Notes: generated by a model from the letters alone, not told the origin. A stretch of DNA of 64,000 nt from Ruminococcaceae bacterium UBA3751 (GCA_002371215.1 DFGL01000024.1:1-64000), one strand, 5' to 3'. Positions 15,429 to 26,200 are shown, numbered from the stretch's first letter. Program-made: numbers and translations.

Positions 15429-17231
15429 ATGTGGTTAGATAATGCTTCCAATATTGATTTTTTATTTTATGAGCCTTATGCAGAAATAATTTCTAACATC
15501 GTAAATGATCAAAATAATACGCCAACAACCATAGGCGTTTTTGGTTTATGGGGTGCTGGCAAGTCCACGTTGTTAAATTTAATTGATAAGAAACTAGAAA
15601 GCGACAAAAGCGATAGTAACACATTAGTTATTAATGTTAACGCTTGGATGTTTGAAGGATACGAAGATGCTAAAATAGCTCTAATGCAATGCTTACTTGG
15701 TGAACTTGAATCCAAAGATAAAATATCTGCATTTAGAGAAAAAATAAGAAAACTAATTAAGAGAATTGACTTTTTAAAAGTGGCTAGTAGCGCTCTCAGC
15801 ACGGGAATGGCAGTAGCTGGATCGGTTGCTACCGGTAATCCTGGTTTTGCGGCAATGTCCGTTGCTCGCAATGCACAAGATTTTGTAGAATTTGCTAATG
15901 ATGTCAAAGAATCAATTGGCGAAGAAAAAATAGTCGATAATATCCGAAATTTCAAATCAGAGTTCGAGTCATTATTAAAAGATTCTAGTGTTAACATTGT
16001 AGTAATAGTGGATGATTTAGATCGGTGTTCGCCTGAAAGAATAATTGAAACCCTTGAAGCTATAAAATTGTTTTTATCGGTTAAAAATACTTCTTTTATT
16101 ATTGCAGCTGATGATAATGTCATTAAATATGCCATTAAAAAGAAATACCCCAAAATGGAAGATATGGATGTGGAATTATCAGAAGAATACATTGAGAAGA
16201 TTATTCAAATACCTATATACATTCCCGATTTATCAACAAAAGACATTGAGAATTATCTTTTACTATTAATTACTCAAAATCATTTTAATGCTGAACAATT
16301 CAAACAAATAGTGGAAAAGGTATACGAAAAAGGTCTCATTACTAAAACAGATAGAATTACTGTTGACCAATTGTTTGAAATATGTAGAGAACTGAAATTC
16401 AACTATGAAGAAAACACACAGCTTTCCGATGATTTTAGCGTAATAGACAACATTAGGAACATCGTTTCAGCTACACTAAAAGGAAATCCTAGACAGGCTA
16501 AAAGATTCTTAAATACATTTATTACAAAACGAGAGTTAGCAAGAATGTATTATGGAGATGAAATTGAGCCGCAAATCCTTGCAAAACTTCTAGTACTTCA
16601 AAAAATCGATTCTGAATTGTTTAGACAACTCAATGAATGGAATAAGGATTATCAAACAGAAAACGAAGAATTTAAAAAGGTAGTTGATAACGTAGGAACA
16701 CCTGAATTCAAAGATGATTATAAACGTTGGAGTGCTCCAAATGTTATTAAATGGATTGAGTGTGAACCCAAAGATTTATATAAACAGAGATTGGACAAGT
16801 ACTTTTATTTAACACGCGAACATTTAAGGACTAACGGAACTGGTACAAGTAATACTAGCGAAATAGCAAAAAGCTTTATTGACCGAATTAGTGTTTCTAA
16901 TGAAGGAACGATAAAGAATATTGTTAGTGAAATGAGATCATTAAATGCAGTTGATATAAAAAGCATTTTCTCAGTTATTCTGTCTGCTTTCAAAAAAGGA
17001 AGCATTGATTATTTTGTAATAAGTGCATTATTCTCTGAATTTGATGATTACAGACAAGAAATTGCAGCGGTTATTATCTCAAAAGACGAAAAATTAGGTA
17101 TGGGAGATATTAACTATATGCAAACAATGTATTCAAAAGATAGCAATATTATTGATGATGTGTTGAAAACATTACAACAAAAACATAATATCACTGTTGA
17201 ATTAGCAAAAAGAATAAGAGGAGAAAAATAA
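15429..17231 (+). CDS. qatA: QatA: KAP-family P-loop NTPase of Qat anti-phage system
   Basis: 600-residue KAP-type NTPase. Walker A is GLWGAGKST (39-47) and Walker B is VVIVDDLDRC (191-200), typical of KAP ATPases. A small hydrophobic Ala/Gly-rich stretch interrupts the P-loop domain (~118-150). QatABCD is a described defence system consisting of a KAP ATPase, an unknown protein, a QueC-like enzyme and a TatD-like nuclease; all four occur here in that order. The mechanism is not settled; the ATPase is thought to sense or gate the response. The stop and the qatB start are directly adjacent. Confidence 0.92.
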   Translation: MWLDNASNIDFLFYEPYAEIISNIVNDQNNTPTTIGVFGLWGAGKSTLLNLIDKKLESDKSDSNTLVINVNAWMFEGYEDAKIALMQCLLGELESKDKISAFREKIRKLIKRIDFLKVASSALSTGMAVAGSVATGNPGFAAMSVARNAQDFVEFANDVKESIGEEKIVDNIRNFKSEFESLLKDSSVNIVVIVDDLDRCSPERIIETLEAIKLFLSVKNTSFIIAADDNVIKYAIKKKYPKMEDMDVELSEEYIEKIIQIPIYIPDLSTKDIENYLLLLITQNHFNAEQFKQIVEKVYEKGLITKTDRITVDQLFEICRELKFNYEENTQLSDDFSVIDNIRNIVSATLKGNPRQAKRFLNTFITKRELARMYYGDEIEPQILAKLLVLQKIDSELFRQLNEWNKDYQTENEEFKKVVDNVGTPEFKDDYKRWSAPNVIKWIECEPKDLYKQRLDKYFYLTREHLRTNGTGTSNTSEIAKSFIDRISVSNEGTIKNIVSEMRSLNAVDIKSIFSVILSAFKKGSIDYFVISALFSEFDDYRQEIAAVIISKDEKLGMGDINYMQTMYSKDSNIIDDVLKTLQQKHNITVELAKRIRGEK

Positions 17232-17918
17232 ATGGGAACATCAAAAAGTTATATTCCACCCACAAATGGTGAATGGACAAAAGCAAAAAGAGCCGTTACA
17301 CGAATGGTAAATGGTAGTGTAAGTGACGGATTACCGAACGCAGTCAGGAAATATGCTTCTGCTGTAAAAACGGATGATAGTTTTGCAAAAGAATTCTCTA
17401 ATGTAGTTTCTGGTTTGTTAGGAATATCAAGAGGAATTCGAGTTAATGGATTAGATCGCACTCTTGAAGAATACGAAAAAGAATACCTGATAGGAAAAAC
17501 ATCAAAAGAAATATGGGAAGAATTATATGATGAGTATGCTTCTGGAGGTTCAACAAAAGAAGAATCATTGGCAAGTGATGCTCTGTCAAAGGCACTCAAG
17601 AACTTAAGGATAGAATCGTTAGATGATTTGGTGAATTTTGACCAAGGACATTTATTAATAGAATTATTAGCTTGCTTTGCATCTATTCTATTTGCATTTA
17701 TGTATGAAGAACAAATACGTAATAAAAAGTCTCCAAAGCAAACAGCTGATATTTTGAATGAAGTTGAAAGGTACATTAGAAGTATTATGTTTGAAAAAGT
17801 CGATATTTCGCAGCTCAAGGATAATGATTTTATAAACATTTCTGATTCCAATGTTGTGAAAAATACTGTTGATGACGCCTATAATACTATGAAAGAATAC
17901 TATGGGGAGTGGAACTAA
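17232..17918 (+). CDS. qatB: QatB: Qat system protein of unknown function
   Basis: 228 residues, mainly helical, with no signal peptide and no recognisable catalytic motif. The segment SYIPPTNGEWTKAKRAVTRM begins the protein, and a moderately hydrophobic helix appears near LIELLACFASILFAFMYEEQ. The call rests on position: it lies between the KAP ATPase and the QueC-like gene with no intergenic gap, as in known Qat operons. It is AT-rich like its neighbours, consistent with the operon moving as a unit. Confidence 0.85.
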   Translation: MGTSKSYIPPTNGEWTKAKRAVTRMVNGSVSDGLPNAVRKYASAVKTDDSFAKEFSNVVSGLLGISRGIRVNGLDRTLEEYEKEYLIGKTSKEIWEELYDEYASGGSTKEESLASDALSKALKNLRIESLDDLVNFDQGHLLIELLACFASILFAFMYEEQIRNKKSPKQTADILNEVERYIRSIMFEKVDISQLKDNDFINISDSNVVKNTVDDAYNTMKEYYGEWN

Positions 17919-19289
17919 ATGAATATATTCATTAAAAAGGATGTCAATGAAATAAAGGATTTCCCAGAGAATTCTATATTGTTTTCCATAGATAGATATG
18001 CAGAAAGAAATGTCTTTACTAATTTTCCAAAAGTCTTAAACAGGATGGAAATTAAGGATATTAATCCAATATATGAAGATTTGTTTACTATTGGATTATC
18101 GGTATTTGCTGTTGATAAAAGAATTCCTAGGAGTTGCTTTGACGATAACTGGACAAGAGAGTTAAAGGTAAATATACCTGTTTTTGAATTTGACAAATGG
18201 AATAATGAAGTTAACAGAGTAAATGCTATGTTAAGGTATTTAACCGGAGACAAATGGGATGTCGCTTTTAGAGAAACGGAGTATTCCATCTTTCATGATG
18301 AAATTAAACGACGAAAAACAAATCCACTTCCTCAATGTGATTCCGTGTGCTTATTTTCAGGCGGGCTTGATTCTTTCTGCGGGGCAATCCACTTATTGAA
18401 AAATGGTCACTCGCCTTGTCTTGTTGGACATAATGAATATCCTAAATTACAAAAGAAACAAAATGAATTAGCTGAAATGTTTAGAGAAGAGTATCCTTCT
18501 CTAAATGCTGAATTTATTAGCTTTACTGCTGGTTCATATGCTCCGAAATATGTTAATGGAACACTATTTAATGGTAGCGAAAACACTTCAAGAGGACGTT
18601 CTTTATTGTTTTTATGTGTTGCATTAGTTATGGCCAGCGTTTTAGGAGAAAACATTCCTGTTTACATACCAGAAAATGGATTTATTGGTTTAAATGTACC
18701 GCTAACAAATAGCAGAAAAGGTTCGTGTACTACCAGAACAACTCATCCATATTTTTTGAATATGTTTAAAGAAATAATAAATACAGTAGGAATTAATAAT
18801 GATATAATCAATCCTTTTGCACATGAAACAAAAAGAAATATTGTTAATTCTGTAAAAGATGAAGAGGCCTTTAAAAAAGGATATTTAGAAACAATTTCTT
18901 GTTCTCATCCTTGCAATCCAAGATATTATAGAACAAGGCGGGTTGAATATCCCATAAACTGTGGATATTGTTATCCTTGCATTATTAGAAAAAGTTCATT
19001 ATTAGATGTCCCTGACGAAGCACAGCGATATGACCATAATGCCATTAATATGAGCTTTATTAATCAAAATGAGGGGTCTGATAAAGTTAGTGATTTAAAT
19101 GCCGTCATAAGCACAGTTTATCGATATCAACACATTAGCGATGAAGAATTAACAAGGTTAATTAAAAGCACAGGAAAACTATCACTTGATGAAATAAATA
19201 TATTCAAAGATGTTTACAAAGACTCATTAAATGATATAATAGAATTGTTATATCAAGATGCTAATTTAAAGGAATATATTGAAGAATGA
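17919..19289 (+). CDS. qatC: QatC: QueC-like enzyme of Qat system
   Basis: 456-residue protein with a PP-loop nucleotide-binding motif SGGLDS (147-152), the hallmark of the QueC/ExsB ATP-pyrophosphatase fold. A C-terminal cysteine cluster (CSHPC, then CGYCYPC) probably binds zinc. QueC makes 7-cyano-7-deazaguanine, so the Qat homologue may make or attach a deazaguanine-like modification to protein or nucleic acid; that role is a family inference. It is much longer than housekeeping QueC (~220-240 residues) and there are no other queuosine genes nearby. It overlaps qatD by four bases. Confidence 0.92.
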   Translation: MNIFIKKDVNEIKDFPENSILFSIDRYAERNVFTNFPKVLNRMEIKDINPIYEDLFTIGLSVFAVDKRIPRSCFDDNWTRELKVNIPVFEFDKWNNEVNRVNAMLRYLTGDKWDVAFRETEYSIFHDEIKRRKTNPLPQCDSVCLFSGGLDSFCGAIHLLKNGHSPCLVGHNEYPKLQKKQNELAEMFREEYPSLNAEFISFTAGSYAPKYVNGTLFNGSENTSRGRSLLFLCVALVMASVLGENIPVYIPENGFIGLNVPLTNSRKGSCTTRTTHPYFLNMFKEIINTVGINNDIINPFAHETKRNIVNSVKDEEAFKKGYLETISCSHPCNPRYYRTRRVEYPINCGYCYPCIIRKSSLLDVPDEAQRYDHNAINMSFINQNEGSDKVSDLNAVISTVYRYQHISDEELTRLIKSTGKLSLDEINIFKDVYKDSLNDIIELLYQDANLKEYIEE

Positions 19290-20008
19290 CACATTTGATA
19301 GATACTCACTTTCATTTAGATTATTATCCAAATTATAAAGAACTATATGACAACATAAATTGTGCAGAACAATACACATTATGCATGACAAATAGTCCCG
19401 GAATATATAACTCTTGTTGTCGCATGTTAGGTGAATCAAAGTATATTAAATTTGCTATGGGGTTTCATCCTAAATGTAAAAATTTAACTATACGAGATTT
19501 TAACCAATTTATTTCTATGTCTTATAGAGCTGATTATTTCGGCGAAATTGGTTTGGATTTTTCTAACAGCAAGAAGTATCTAGATAAAGAAAAACAACTT
19601 TTGTATTTTGGTGAAATTGTAAAAATAGCAAGTGAGCGGAACAGATTAATGTCTATTCATTTGAAAAGGTCTGAAAACTATGCTATTGATATTATAGAAA
19701 AATATCGTCCTCAAAAGGCAATTATTCATTGGTTCAATGGATCAAAGAATCAATTGAAATCACTTATTAATCTGAATTGTTATTTTTCAATTAATACAAG
19801 TATGTTAGAAAAATCAACGGATTTATTAGAATTGATTCCAACTGATAGATTATTGGTCGAAAGTGACGGACCTTTTACAAAAGTCGACGGAAAAAAGTAT
19901 TACCCACAATTACTTAGGGCTTCTTATAATCGAATTTCTTCTGCGTTAAATATTAGTGATTTTGAATCAATAGTTTACCAAAATTTCAAAGGTCTTCTAA
20001 GTGTTTAG
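19286..20008 (+). CDS. qatD: QatD: TatD-like metal-dependent nuclease
   Basis: 240-residue TatD-family hydrolase and likely effector nuclease of the Qat system. Metal ligands are visible: HFH in IDTHFHLD (~5-12), Glu in FGEIGLDFS (~92-98), His in MSIHLKRS, His in AIIHWFNG and Asp in LLVESDGPF. TatD proteins are divalent-metal DNases. The start overlaps the end of qatC by four bases. A hairpin terminator follows at 20012-20042. The complete catalytic set suggests an active enzyme. Confidence 0.93.
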   Translation: MTHLIDTHFHLDYYPNYKELYDNINCAEQYTLCMTNSPGIYNSCCRMLGESKYIKFAMGFHPKCKNLTIRDFNQFISMSYRADYFGEIGLDFSNSKKYLDKEKQLLYFGEIVKIASERNRLMSIHLKRSENYAIDIIEKYRPQKAIIHWFNGSKNQLKSLINLNCYFSINTSMLEKSTDLLELIPTDRLLVESDGPFTKVDGKKYYPQLLRASYNRISSALNISDFESIVYQNFKGLLSV

Positions 20009-20011
20009 TTT

Positions 20012-20042
20012 AAGAAAGGGCAGTTAAAAACTGCCCTTTCTT
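20012..20042. terminator. Terminator of the Qat operon and opposing tnpV
   Basis: A 13-bp stem (AAGAAAGGGCAGT, five-base loop, ACTGCCCTTTCTT) between convergent genes; it can serve both directions. Confidence 0.8.
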
Positions 20043-20045
20043 AAG

Positions 20046-20423
20046 TTAGATATGGAATATTATATTTATATTTGTTATTTCTCGTGCTTGGTTAGTGATA
20101 TTGTTCATCGCCTGCACCCAAGCCATCATATCTACCGTTTTGAGTTGTTCGGTAATGCATTGCTGCTCCTTGAGTTGATTCACAAGGTGGCCATACATCT
20201 CGCTTGCTCTGACATCTACATCGTGCAAATATGAGTTGAGTTTACAATTTGTTTTAAGTGAGGTATAGAATACCTTGTGATATTTCATTATGTAATCAAG
20301 GTGCCCTCGTCCCCAATGACCGATTTCATAGTTTTTTTCGGTAGAAATAAGGTTTGGCAGATATACGTCGTTTACAAGCGTATAATTAAGTCCAATCTTT
20401 TCATCGGTAATATACTTCTTCAT
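20046..20423 (-). CDS. tnpV: TnpV-family transposon-encoded protein
   Basis: 125-residue protein with the TnpV pattern: MKKYITDEKIGLNYTLVNDV, YEIGHWGRGHLDYIMKYHK, then QCITEQLKTVDMMAWVQAMN. TnpV was first noted on Tn4451-type transposons and recurs in clostridial mobile elements; its function is unknown. The ATG follows GGAGGATTATATT. It marks the right side of the accessory island, with ordinary chromosomal genes beginning beyond ~20.5 kb. Confidence 0.88.
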   Translation of the reverse strand: MKKYITDEKIGLNYTLVNDVYLPNLISTEKNYEIGHWGRGHLDYIMKYHKVFYTSLKTNCKLNSYLHDVDVRASEMYGHLVNQLKEQQCITEQLKTVDMMAWVQAMNNITNQAREITNINIIFHI

Positions 20424-20496
20424 AATATAATCCTCCGTATGCTTAATTGATAATGATTTTCATACCTACAATCAAACACCGGCTGATTAAAAAACT

Positions 20497-20532
20497 GAAG
20501 GCATCCACCCTCCTTATGGAGTGGACGCCTTC
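20497..20532 (-). terminator. Terminator after the beta-helix protein gene
   Basis: GAAGGC...GCCTTC hairpin with an inner TCCA/TGGA stem, followed on the minus strand by AGTTTTTTAATC; it closes the gene at 20566-22455. Confidence 0.8.
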
Positions 20533-20565
20533 GGGAGCTGCTTTATGGAGAGAATATTATATATG

Positions 20566-22455
20566 TTAATTGATTGCGGTTCCGTTTACATACAGCTTGT
20601 AGGAGCCGAAATCAATATTTGAATAACTTTCGTCCTCATCCTCAAGTGAGGTTACGTATGTGTCGCCCGTAAGCTTGATTTTTGATGTCTTATCGAGTTT
20701 GAGGGTTATTTCCTTTGCTGAATTATCGCTGTTTATTGCGCCCTCATAGGATGAGGCGGTAAGGTTAATTGCTACGGTTGAAATTTTATCAGCGGTGATA
20801 TTACCCGTTAAAGTCTGGTTTTCCGCGTTGAGCGTTACCGTGCCGCCGTTTGAGCCCTCGTAACCCCATTCGCTCGTTCCTGCGGCGTTGAGAAGAATTC
20901 CGCTGCCGTAAACAAGCTTTGTATTTTTAAGGTTGATTGTTGCGTCCGTATTGGTAACGAAGAACATCGGCGCATTTTTGTAATAATCGGAATCAGCCTG
21001 AATTTCAAGCGTTGAATCGGTAGCGTTGAAGGTACCCGTACCCTCGCTCGCGTCGCCGCTCATTGACTGATAAATCATAATTCCCGCTTTATCGACGTCG
21101 TTTCGGTTTCCCTTTGCGCTTGCGCTGAGCTTTGAGTTAGTAACGGTTGCGGAGTTTTTACCCTCAATAACAACCATCTGGGAGCCGTTTGCCGTACCCG
21201 TTGAGTTATCAATACTGATATTGCCCGTTGAATAGATTACGGGAGAGCCGCTGCCGTTGGTTTCAAGCGTTGAGTTTTTGGCTATTACCGTACCCTCGCC
21301 CCTGTCCGTTGCAAGGGTTGCGCAGGAGCCGCCCTGAGTTGTGATTTTAACGTTATCGGCTTCAATATAGCCGCCGTAGGTTGCGTCAAGCCCTCTTGCA
21401 GAGGATTCGCCCGATGAGGTAATCGTTGAATTTTTAATATATATTTTAGCGTTTTCGCCCGTTGCAAATACAGCGTTTGCACCCTTTGCATCGGTTTTAA
21501 TATCAGCGCCCGTAATATTTGCGCTTGAGCCCGACTGAACGAGTACAGCCGCGTTTACACCGTTAAACTCAGAGCTTTCGGTATTCGTGCTGTCGCCCGT
21601 TTTTGTAATTGCAGAGCCGTTTACAGTCGCATTCCCGCCGTTTGTTACAAGAATTGCGCTCTCATCGGCTGATGCGGAGCTGTAATTTTCGCTGAGCGTT
21701 TCCTCGCTGCCGTCAACTGTCGTTGCGCCGCTCGCCTTAGTGGATTCTGAGCTGTTGCCGCCCATACCGCCGGGACCGCCCTGCATCATTTCGCCGTGAT
21801 TTGCAGACGGTGCGTTTTTGCATAAAAGGTTTGTTTCAATAGCAGTTACGCTCGTTGCTACGATTATAGTTGAAAGAAGATAGATAACTATCCTTTTCCA
21901 GCCCTTTAGTGTTTCTTTAAAGCCTTTTTTATTGAAGCCTGACATTATCAGATATAGTAGAATTGCTGCTGCAGCAAGGATAAGCGCCGCCGTTATAGCT
22001 ATATAAAGCGTTTTTCCTGAACCTTTTTCTCCCTGCATCTCGGGAGGCTGCATATTTGAATTACTGCTATTGCCGCCGTTTGGCATCTCGGGGGGCTGCA
22101 TATTTGAATTACTGCTATTTCCGCCGTTTGGCATTTCGGGGGGCTGTGAATTTGAGCCGCTGCCGTTACTGTCGCCGTCTGGCATTTGCGGAGGCTGTCC
22201 GTTAGCATTATCACTGCTGCTATCACCTTCAGGCTTTTCGGGCGGCTGTGAACCTGAGTCGCTGCTGCCGTCGCCGTTTGGCATTTCAGGCGGCTGCATA
22301 GACGAATTATCCCCGCCTTGCTGAGACATTGACGTTCCGCCCGGCATTCCTGAATTCTGCGCTGTGCTGCTGAGGGTGAAATATGAGCCCATAGCAAGCG
22401 CAACTATCATAAGTATCATAATACAATTTTTAATTGCTCTTTTGCTTTTTTTCAT
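20566..22455 (-). CDS. Surface beta-helix protein with Pro-rich repeat region
   Basis: 629 residues. An N-terminal signal or anchor helix (~8-30) precedes a repetitive extracellular region (~35-140) with recurring QPPEMPNG units separated by Ser/Asn/Gly linkers. Two hydrophobic helices follow (~150-170 and ~188-208). The long C-terminal part (~255-629) consists of short Gly/Asn/Thr-rich strands such as NGGNATVNGS and NNSTITSSG, consistent with a right-handed beta-helix of the carbohydrate-binding Cthe_2159/DUF4353 type. It may bind polysaccharide at the surface. The inner membrane pair is unusual for that family. It is a single gene with its own terminator. Confidence 0.7.
   Translation of the reverse strand: MKKSKRAIKNCIMILMIVALAMGSYFTLSSTAQNSGMPGGTSMSQQGGDNSSMQPPEMPNGDGSSDSGSQPPEKPEGDSSSDNANGQPPQMPDGDSNGSGSNSQPPEMPNGGNSSNSNMQPPEMPNGGNSSNSNMQPPEMQGEKGSGKTLYIAITAALILAAAAILLYLIMSGFNKKGFKETLKGWKRIVIYLLSTIIVATSVTAIETNLLCKNAPSANHGEMMQGGPGGMGGNSSESTKASGATTVDGSEETLSENYSSASADESAILVTNGGNATVNGSAITKTGDSTNTESSEFNGVNAAVLVQSGSSANITGADIKTDAKGANAVFATGENAKIYIKNSTITSSGESSARGLDATYGGYIEADNVKITTQGGSCATLATDRGEGTVIAKNSTLETNGSGSPVIYSTGNISIDNSTGTANGSQMVVIEGKNSATVTNSKLSASAKGNRNDVDKAGIMIYQSMSGDASEGTGTFNATDSTLEIQADSDYYKNAPMFFVTNTDATINLKNTKLVYGSGILLNAAGTSEWGYEGSNGGTVTLNAENQTLTGNITADKISTVAINLTASSYEGAINSDNSAKEITLKLDKTSKIKLTGDTYVTSLEDEDESYSNIDFGSYKLYVNGTAIN
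22031..22138 (-). repeat. 54-bp coding tandem repeat in the beta-helix protein
   Basis: Two near-identical 54-bp units each encode GGNSSNSNMQPPEMPN-type 18-residue blocks. Further degenerate QPPEMP units continue toward 22310. Such repeats can change copy number by slippage. Confidence 0.75.
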
Positions 22456-22871
22456 TGTGATTACTCCTTTGCGTTTTACTGAGGTTTCCCCTCGTTGACT
22501 AAAGACTACACCCCGTATCTTAAATGAACATTAAACGCATAAAAAGTTTAAAAAAATCAGCGGAGCAATGCCCCACTTGTCATAAGGATGTTACGCCTCA
22601 ACAATCAACTTTTTTGCACAATTAGTTCGTTAAAATAACCGGAAAGGCGCCAGCCTTGCCGGTTATTTATGCCTGCTAATTGCACAAAACATTTGATTTT
22701 GAGGTGCAAAGCAGTTTAAGTTGTTTGATTTTATTCGGATTGGTGATTACAAAATTGTCTGCATACTCGCGTATTCAGGTAATTTTTAATCGCCAAAACG
22801 GATGAAAGCGGACAACTAAAACCGTGACCTCCTTTTGACAAGCGGGGCAGCACCCCGCCGTTCAGACTTAG
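22456..22871. other. Intergenic region with one strong hairpin
   Basis: 416 bp without a supported gene. It holds the promoter side of the beta-helix gene, the hairpin at 22633-22668 and a GCGGGG/CCCCGC inverted repeat at 22842-22858 just past the spore-protein stop. No riboswitch or tRNA is recognisable. Confidence 0.6.
22633..22668. terminator. Strong bidirectional hairpin
   Basis: AAATAACCGG and CCGGTTATTT enclose an inner AAGGC/GCCTT stem, forming a near-perfect hairpin with A- and T-rich flanks. It could terminate transcripts entering from either side. Confidence 0.6.
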
Positions 22872-23057
22872 TTATCTCATTGATTCTTCGTAAGCCTTAA
22901 TCATCTTTTTAACCATCTGGCCGCCGATTGAGCCTGCCTGCTTGGAAGTAAGGTCACCGTTGTAACCCTGCTTAAGGTTAACACCTACCTCAGAAGCTGC
23001 TTCCATCTTGAAACGGTTAAGAGCCTCCTTAGCCTCAGGAACTGTGTTTTTTGCCAT
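22872..23057 (-). CDS. Alpha/beta-type small acid-soluble spore protein
   Basis: 61 residues matching the alpha/beta SASP family: an initial helix EALNRFKMEAASEVGVNL, then QGYNGDLTSKQAGSIGGQMV and KKMI. These proteins coat spore DNA and protect it from UV and heat, then are degraded in germination; the family GPR cleavage site lies in the K-x-E-x-A-x-E region. The ATG follows AGAGGTGTAAACAAA. Expression would be expected from forespore sigma-G, but I could not identify a clear promoter. This is direct evidence that the host is a spore former. Confidence 0.95.
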   Translation of the reverse strand: MAKNTVPEAKEALNRFKMEAASEVGVNLKQGYNGDLTSKQAGSIGGQMVKKMIKAYEESMR

Positions 23058-23268
23058 TTTGTTTACACCTCTTTTTCATTTATTTGCAGGGCATAATTGA
23101 GCAAAGCGTTACAGCCCTGCAAACAATTTTCCTTGCAAGTTTATTTTGTGCAATTCATTCAAAATAATAAAATGAAAATTTTAACAAAACAGTAAATATA
23201 ATTTGTAAATTTACTTTTATAATATTTTCAGTTATAATATCATTAATAAACCTAAAAGGAGCAAAGCG

Positions 23269-26200
23269 ATGAAAACAAAAAAACTTATAGCAATACTAAC
23301 AGCGGTTATTATGCTTATCTCAGCTATACCTTACGGTACTGTCGTTTTTGCAGAGGAACCGCAGGAAAAGAGCGGTATTGATGAGATTAAGGAGCAGTCT
23401 CCGAACATTGACACCTTTGCTCAGGAAAAGGGTTATAAGCTAAAAACAAAAAGCGTAAAACCCGCCGCATTTGATTTGCGCCACGTTAACGAAAACGGCA
23501 CTGAAAAAAGCTACATTACCCCCGTTAAGGTACAGAATCCCTACGGCACCTGCTGGGGCTTCGGCGGTATTGCTGCGGCTGAATCAAGTATTATCAGCTC
23601 CGGTCTTTCTGACGGAGAGGATGCGAGCACCTTCGATTTATCGGAAAAGCATCTTACGTGGTACGCAGCTAACGCAATAGCGGATAAAAGCAATTCCCAG
23701 TACGGCGAGGGCGCCGTGTTTAAGGAAGGAGCATATCCGCAGGATTATTATAACATAGGCGGCGGAACGGGCTTTGCCACAAGTCTTTTTGCTTCAGGCG
23801 TCGGTCCCGTTCGCGAAAGCACTGCTACGGAAGAGGGGTACCTTTTTGCTTACAGAGGCAAAAACGGCGAGGTTAACTCCGAAAAGGTTACCTGGATTGA
23901 CGACGAGGGAAACGAGCAGTCAGGCATAAGAAAGACCTCATACTCCGATGAGGACGACTGGACGCTTCCCGAAAAATACAGGTTTAACCACGAATACCAG
24001 CTCAGGGAATCCTATCTTTTACCCAATCCGATAAACGATGACGGAGAATACAATCCCGAAGCAACCGAGGCTATCAAGGAACAGCTTTTAAACAAGCGCG
24101 CCGTGAGCATTTCATTTGAGGCAACCCACTCCGTTGCAGGCGAGGACACCTCCGAAACCGAGGATTTCAGGATGAGCGCTAACTGGGCGCAGTACAGCTC
24201 CACGGGCTCTCAGAACCACGTTGTTACAATCGTCGGCTACGATGACAACTACCCGCAGAGCAACTTTGTTAAAGGCAACGAACCCCCCGGGGACGGCGCT
24301 TGGCTTGTTAAAAACAGCTGGGGCTCAGACCTCAACGAATTCCCGAATAACGGTTATGCACACTGGGGACTTCTCGAGGGTCAGGACGTAGTTGGCAGCA
24401 GCTACACCGCTACGTCAAAAAAACACACGGGCTATTTCTGGCTTTCATACTATGACGCTTCAATCAGCGGACCCGAGGCATATATTTTTGAAAAAAGCGA
24501 TAACGATATAAAGTATAATCAGTACGACTATATGGTTGTTGCGGATTACGGCGAATACTCAACCGAAGCCCAAAACAAGATGGCAAACGTATTCACGGCA
24601 GAGAGAAACGAGGAGCTCAGAGAGGTTTCTCTCTTTACGGCAACTCCCGGTACAAAAGCAACCTACAGCGTTTATCTTTTTGCCGAAGAAGCTGAAAGCC
24701 CTGAGGACGGAGTCTGCGTTTATACCTCAGAGGAAAAGGAATATCCCTTCGGAGGATACCACAGGGAAAAGATTGACGCAGAAGCTCCCATATACCTTTG
24801 CAAGGGGCAGAAATATGCCGTAGTTGTTGAAGAAAAAACACCGAGCGGCAAATACAGCCTCTCCTTCGGTATTAACGACGTAAATCCAAAACACGACTCA
24901 AACCCGCGTATGTTTAATTCCGTTATTAACAAGGGCGAAAGTTTCCTTTATATTGACGGCAAATGGCTTGATATGGCAGATAAAGAAGTTATGGATATGC
25001 TTCTTGAGGGAACCGAGGACAACGGCTGGAATAAATGCGCGGATAACTTTCCGATAAAAGCCTTTACTTCTTCATCTCCCTCGGCGGGCGCATATATAGT
25101 GGTTACAAACAGAAACAAATATAACGTTTCAAAAATCGATTTAAAACTAAACGATGAAATGCCGCTTCTTGCTCAGTTTAAGGGTGCAACGGATGAGCTT
25201 GACAGCTACAATCCATCAATTAAATGGGAGGTTTCCGACCCCGAGGTTTTATCACTTGAAACCGTTGACGGAAATGATTTCAAGGTAAATATCAAGGGCA
25301 AAAAAGCAGGCGTTGTATTTCTCACCGCCGATACCGGAAAATACGGCAAGAGAGTTGTTAAAATTGAAATTCTTAAGCCTGAAATCATAACCGCTGAATT
25401 TGACGAAAACACCAGAAACTACGTCTACACAGGCAAGGCTATTGAGCCTGAGCTTGCAAGAATAGCTGCCGAAGCCACCGACGGTTCGGAGGAATATGTA
25501 ACCGATCTTATAAAGGACAAGGACTATATAATAGAATATGATAACAACGTTCGCTGCGGCAAAGCGACTGCAACGATACGCGGTATCGGCGAATACGTCG
25601 GAGTAATTGAAAACAACGAATTCTTTGAAAACCTTACCTTTACAATTCTTCCCGCTAAGGCAGAGATTAACAAGGTAACGTCTGTAAACGATACGCTCAA
25701 AGTTGAATTTGTTTCTCAAAAAGATACGGGCATTGACGGATACGTCGTTACCTGTAAGGAAAGCGGAAGCAAAACTGTAAAAACAAAGAAAATCGGCGCC
25801 TCCGCTACCTCTGCTGTTATTGACGGGCTTACAAAGGGCAAAACCTATGAGATTTCGCTTCAGGCTTATTTCAATGCTTATGACAACCACGCAATTTATA
25901 ACGAGGAATACGACGATTACGAAGGCGGATACAAGGATTTCTTCGGAGAAGCGAGCAATACGGTTAAGGCTACTATCCCCGCCCCCGAAACAGCTAAAAA
26001 AGTTACCGTTAAAAAGCCTGCGCTAAAAAAAGTTAAAGCCGGCAAAAGGTCTTTTAAGGCATTATGGAAAAAAGTTAAAAATGCAAGCGGATATCAGATT
26101 CAGTATTCTCTTAAGAAGAATATGAAGAAATCAAAGAAGATAACCGTTAAGGGCAAAAAGAAAACTAAGAGAACCGTTAAAAAGCTTAAGAAAAACAAAA

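Noticed and set aside
17919..19289. Housekeeping queuosine gene queC
   Set aside because: The protein is about twice the usual length and lies in a Qat operon without other queuosine genes.
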